Shown here one piece after another: positions 60,454 through 64,000 of a stretch of 64,000 nt of DNA. Source of the DNA: Flavobacterium ginsengisoli (GTDB lineage Bacteria > Bacteroidota > Bacteroidia > Flavobacteriales > Flavobacteriaceae); NCBI RefSeq assembly GCF_029625315.1, contig NZ_CP121110.1, forward strand, positions 2,551,001 through 2,615,000, given 5' to 3'. The notes beneath the pieces are model-generated. The model did not search any database. It worked only from the letters and a program-made list of their open reading frames with translations, and was not told the DNA's origin. A program made the translations under genes and the position numbers. Position 1 is the stretch's first letter. The number at the start of each line of letters is the position of its first letter.

Positions 60454-62526
60454 TTAGTGATAAGGTACTACTACTCGTCCTAGTTTCTTCGAAAAGCTAT
60501 TCAACAATTTAGAATAGTCAATAACCATACTCAAAGTTTCTGAATTGTCTTCTTGCGGATTGGTTAAAAGAGAATTCTTTAATTCTGCTATAATTGCAGA
60601 TACTAAATACCATCGCATAGCAAATATGGTCTCAGAAACATTTTGCTCGATCGTTTCACTTTTTTGTTTCGGAAAAATATTCTGTCCTTCCCAATTATGA
60701 ATAGTCAACCTTTCGTCTTCCATTAAAATATTGGTTACTTCCTGAGCAAATTCAGGCTCCAAATGCATCAAATATTTATCTAAACTAAATTTCTCATTCT
60801 GATTATAAAAATCAATAATATTAGTGTAAATATTTTTAAATAAAACATTCGACAATTCTATCTCATCTTCCTGAAGGCTTAAATATATTTTTTGGTATAC
60901 TTTATATTGCCTTTTTTCAGAAACCTCTTTTACATTTCCTTCTTCATCTGCTTTCAAGAAAACATCTTCAAAATCTTCTACTATACTTCCGTATAAAAGC
61001 AGAACCTCAATGACTTTTCTTTCAAATTCATATAAGATATCTACTTTTTGAGTTTGTTGTGAAGGATAAAACCCTGGATCTCCAGGATAATCGTAACCTT
61101 CTGGCGGTCCTGTTCTTGGATCTTCTGGATCTCCTCCTGAAAACGTTCCTGTTTGTGCAGGCTGATTTCTAACTACCTCAAAAGGTTTTTGTTCCTGTTT
61201 CTGCTTTTTATTCGCTTCAGCAATATCTTTCTGAATTAGCTGTGCCAAAGTACTTGTTAGAACCTGCTCTGAAATATCCATAATTCGAGCACATTCCTGA
61301 ATATATACTTCTCGCTGAATACGATCTGGTATTTTAGAAATACTTGCAACCATATCACGAATTAGATCTGCTTTTTTAATAGGATCGTTTTTAGCTTCGC
61401 CCATTAAGATCGAAGCCTTAAACTGTATAAAGTCTTTACTATTATTTTCTAAGTAAGCAACTAAATCATCATGAGAATTTTTTCGCGCAAAACTATCTGG
61501 ATCTTCTCCGTCAGGAAAAGAACAAACTCTTACGTTCATTCCTTCTTCCAGAATTAAATCAATTCCTCGAATAGAAGCGCGCAAACCAGCAGCATCTCCA
61601 TCAAATAGAACGGTGATATTTCTAGTAAGACGATTTATTAAACGAATTTGATCTGGTGTTAATGCCGTTCCCGAAGATGCCACAACATTTTCAATTCCTG
61701 CTTGACTAAACTGAATCACATCGGTATAACCTTCAACCAAATAACAATTGTTCTGTTTGGCAATAGACTGCTTTGCATGATAAATTCCGTAAAGGACTTT
61801 ACTTTTATGGTAAATATCGCTTTCTGGCGAATTTAGGTATTTTGCCGCTTTTTTATCATTGGTTAAAATACGTCCTCCAAAACCTAGGACACGTCCAGAC
61901 ATGCTTTGAATTGGAAACATTACACGTCCTTTAAATCGATCAAACGGACGGTCTTCTCTTGGAATTGTTAAACCTGTACTTTCTAAAAATTCTAATTTAT
62001 AACCTTTCCCAAGGGCTTCTTTCGTCAAAGCATCCCAAGTTTCTGGAGAATATCCTAAATTGAATTTTTTAATAGTTTCATTGGTAAATCCTCTTTCTTT
62101 AAAATAAGATAAACCAATTGCTTTTCCTTCTTCAGAATTAATCAAAACATCCTGAAAATATTTAGCCGCAAATTCAGAAACCAAGTACATACTTTCACGA
62201 AGATCTGTATTTGCTTTTTCTGCTTCTGTCTGTTCTGTTTCTTCAATTTCGATATTGTATTTTTTAGCTAAATATCGAATGGCTTCTGGATAAGTAAACT
62301 GCGAGTGTTCCATTAAAAATTTAACAGAGTTCCCGCCTTTTCCTGTACTAAAATCCTTCCAGATTCCTTTTGCTGGCGAAACCATGAACGAAGGCGAACG
62401 CTCATCGGAGAACGGACTCAAACCTTTGAAATTACTTCCTGCGCGTTTTAAATTGACAAAATCGCCGATAACCTCCTCTACTCGAGCAGTTTCAAAAACA
62501 GAGTCAATGGTGCTTTGTGAAATCAA
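60454..62526 (-). CDS. dnaG: DNA primase DnaG lacking zinc ligands
   Basis: Replication primase of 690 residues. The N-terminal CHC2 region is recognisable (GLSPFSDERSPSFMVSPAKG) but all four zinc ligands are replaced: Ser37 and Ser40 for CxxH, Asp58 and Thr61 for CxxC. The catalytic core and TOPRIM domain are intact (VEGYTDVIQFSQAGIENVVASSGTAL; LFDGDAAGLRAS). A Gly/Pro/Asp-rich linker near residues 455-490 precedes the helicase-binding C-terminal domain. Lack of zinc would require a different way of holding this fold. Intact frame. Confidence 0.94.
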   Translation of the reverse strand: MISQSTIDSVFETARVEEVIGDFVNLKRAGSNFKGLSPFSDERSPSFMVSPAKGIWKDFSTGKGGNSVKFLMEHSQFTYPEAIRYLAKKYNIEIEETEQTEAEKANTDLRESMYLVSEFAAKYFQDVLINSEEGKAIGLSYFKERGFTNETIKKFNLGYSPETWDALTKEALGKGYKLEFLESTGLTIPREDRPFDRFKGRVMFPIQSMSGRVLGFGGRILTNDKKAAKYLNSPESDIYHKSKVLYGIYHAKQSIAKQNNCYLVEGYTDVIQFSQAGIENVVASSGTALTPDQIRLINRLTRNITVLFDGDAAGLRASIRGIDLILEEGMNVRVCSFPDGEDPDSFARKNSHDDLVAYLENNSKDFIQFKASILMGEAKNDPIKKADLIRDMVASISKIPDRIQREVYIQECARIMDISEQVLTSTLAQLIQKDIAEANKKQKQEQKPFEVVRNQPAQTGTFSGGDPEDPRTGPPEGYDYPGDPGFYPSQQTQKVDILYEFERKVIEVLLLYGSIVEDFEDVFLKADEEGNVKEVSEKRQYKVYQKIYLSLQEDEIELSNVLFKNIYTNIIDFYNQNEKFSLDKYLMHLEPEFAQEVTNILMEDERLTIHNWEGQNIFPKQKSETIEQNVSETIFAMRWYLVSAIIAELKNSLLTNPQEDNSETLSMVIDYSKLLNSFSKKLGRVVVPYH

Positions 62527-62600
62527 AGTGTATTAAATTTTAAAAGTTGAGAGCTTGCAAAAATACGCAAATCTTGTTGGACTTTTAATCATTTTAAACC

Positions 62601-62630
62601 AAAAAAAGCATCTCTCTCGAGATGCCTTTT
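62601..62630 (-). terminator. Terminator after the outer-membrane protein gene
   Basis: On the minus strand AAAAGGCATCTC and GAGATGC form a stem ending in a T run, 25 bases after the stop. Confidence 0.8.
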
Positions 62631-62654
62631 CACTAACTAAACTTAATTTTATTT

Positions 62655-64000
62655 TTAATTGAAATCGAAGCGTAATCCTAACGAAATATTATTTTGATCA
62701 ACATTATTTTTTTCAAATAAAGGCTGTAAATCGTATTTCAAATACAAACTTGCTGATTTGTAACCAACGTATGTACTTAGCCCATAATTAAAATCATTTA
62801 CGTTGAAATTACCCTTTGTTTTTTGCTTTACATCATTTCCAACCTCATCATCAAAACATAAAATTTGTTTTGATTTCACTCTAAATCCTGCATAACCTCC
62901 TATACCAATTCTAGCACTTTTATGAGATTTAAAATAATTAACTCCATCTCGAACTTCTTTCTTAGTAAAATCAAACTCCAAATGCAATGGCACCATTACA
63001 TATACATTTCTAAATCGGGATTCGTCTAAATGTACAGGGCTTGTCACTAAATCGGTTTGTGCGCCATTTTTTTCAAAATAACGATCATCTGTCGCCCGCA
63101 GATTATTATACATCAGAGACATTCCGTATTTAAAATGCAACAAATTATCGTCTTTTAAAATTCTAGTGTTCCCAGTTATCCCCCATTCATAAAAGTGAGA
63201 CGGCAAATATTTAAAATCTGAATGCGCAACTTGACCATCTGTCACTAAATTATTTACTCCAAAAGCAAAAACGAATTGAGTAGTAGTTCTTTTTGATTGG
63301 CGTTTATCAACATCTTTTTGACCATGATACACTTTCATAGAAGTAAGATTAATGATTGTTTGATCCTCTTTATCACAATCATTACAATCTCCAATTACAA
63401 TTTTTGCCCCTTTGTTTTTATTTGTATTTTCTGTCTCAATTTTACCATCAACTCTATCTTGAACTAATTGGCTTAATTTATTTTCTTCGATAGCAACATT
63501 TGTTTCAATAGCAGCGGCACGAACTTTTGCTCTATTTAATTTAAGTTCTTCTCCTTTTTCTTTAGAAATTATTCCTTTTGAGACTTGATTATCTAATGAA
63601 TCTACTTCTATTTTTAAAGCTTTCTTTTCGTCATCTGTTATTTTTGTAATTTGATCAGCAATCGCTTTTGCCCTTACTTCAAATGAAATTTCTTTAGGAT
63701 CTCGTCCTTTATTTTCTCCAGTTTCTGGAACAGTATTTTCTACCACTTCAAGTTTTACATCTTTAAACCAAATTTGGCCAGTTCCGTCTAATAAAACTCC
63801 ATAAGAAATTGATGTTGCATCCTTTGGCACAAATAAAACAACTTCATATTTTGTCCAATTAGTTGAACCTTTTATAGGTCTGTTCTGCATATTATCAAAA
63901 GCAAGTACGCGAGCTGAATAATAATCGACACGCATCCAAAGTCCAGCCCATGAATTTACATTTTCTGTCTTTACATAAGCAGTCATTTTAAGCGTTTTAT
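62655..64000 (-). CDS. Partial: carbohydrate-binding-like domain fused to outer-membrane barrel
   Basis: The frame is open to the window edge, so the N-terminus is missing. From the edge: about 85 residues of a jelly-roll type module (NSWAGLWMRVDYYSARVLAFDNM through GTGQIWFKDVKLEVV), a charged helical region (VRAKAIADQITKITDDEKKALKIE), an acidic Cys pair (CNDCDKED), and a C-terminal set of amphipathic strands ending in NISLGLRFDFN, typical of an outer-membrane barrel. The first module is otherwise seen in soluble or surface proteins, so this is an unusual fusion. Function unknown. Confidence 0.6.
   Translation of the reverse strand, partial: KTLKMTAYVKTENVNSWAGLWMRVDYYSARVLAFDNMQNRPIKGSTNWTKYEVVLFVPKDATSISYGVLLDGTGQIWFKDVKLEVVENTVPETGENKGRDPKEISFEVRAKAIADQITKITDDEKKALKIEVDSLDNQVSKGIISKEKGEELKLNRAKVRAAAIETNVAIEENKLSQLVQDRVDGKIETENTNKNKGAKIVIGDCNDCDKEDQTIINLTSMKVYHGQKDVDKRQSKRTTTQFVFAFGVNNLVTDGQVAHSDFKYLPSHFYEWGITGNTRILKDDNLLHFKYGMSLMYNNLRATDDRYFEKNGAQTDLVTSPVHLDESRFRNVYVMVPLHLEFDFTKKEVRDGVNYFKSHKSARIGIGGYAGFRVKSKQILCFDDEVGNDVKQKTKGNFNVNDFNYGLSTYVGYKSASLYLKYDLQPLFEKNNVDQNNISLGLRFDFN

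Overview
The window is AT-rich chromosomal DNA from a gliding Flavobacterium, close to the F. johnsoniae type. The evidence is a gldK-gldL-gldM-gldN-gldO block (type IX secretion and gliding motility), a gldB-gldC pair, Bacteroidetes-style -7 boxes (TAnnTTTG), almost no Shine-Dalgarno signals, and flavobacterial gene order throughout. No rRNA, prophage, insertion sequence with a transposase, or CRISPR array was seen. One tRNA gene (Arg, anticodon TCG) is present.

Layout. 0.2-1.7 kb: a DUF983 protein converging on an FAD oxidoreductase. 1.7-7.6 kb (minus): gldK, gldL, gldM, gldN, gldO. 7.9-11.6 kb (minus): a degenerate arginase-fold protein and topA. 12-20 kb (plus): miaB, a sigma-54-type activator, lptE, a TPR/repeat protein, secG, groES, groEL. 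This row is interrupted by a small GxxExxY nuclease gene framed by inverted repeats. 20-26.8 kb: a phosphodiesterase, a SulP transporter, and a LytS/LytTR two-component system divergent from a DUF6268 outer-membrane protein. 27-37 kb: accessory genes (PIN-domain protein with C-terminal repeats, XRE regulator, DUF3754, DUF2199, Mpo1-like, methyltransferase, thioredoxin-fold protein, lipoproteins) separated by repeat-rich spacers. 37.2-54.1 kb (minus): tRNA-Arg, yqeY and a complete dcw division and cell-wall cluster from mraZ to ftsZ (no murF). 54.4-64 kb: alpha/beta hydrolase, engB, gldC-gldB, nadE, a LuxR-type regulator, dnaG, and an outer-membrane protein cut by the window edge.

The most striking signal is technical. 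At least 17 reading-frame breaks fall in 16 genes, many of them essential (topA, ftsZ, ftsQ, murD, murE, rsmH, nadE, engB, gldK, gldL). Eleven can be repaired by restoring a GCAGC motif (mostly GCAGCA) that now carries 1-2 extra bases, for example GCAGCAT read as GCAAGCAT. This looks like systematic basecalling error at a modified motif, not gene decay, so these genes are annotated across their full spans.

Biological highlights: five direct MraZ boxes upstream of mraZ; a gldN/gldO tandem duplication that also copied its terminator; an arginase-like protein lacking metal ligands; a primase without its zinc ligands; a GxxExxY gene in a compact inverted-repeat module; a PIN-domain protein with 20-residue C-terminal repeats; and a candidate LytTR operator.
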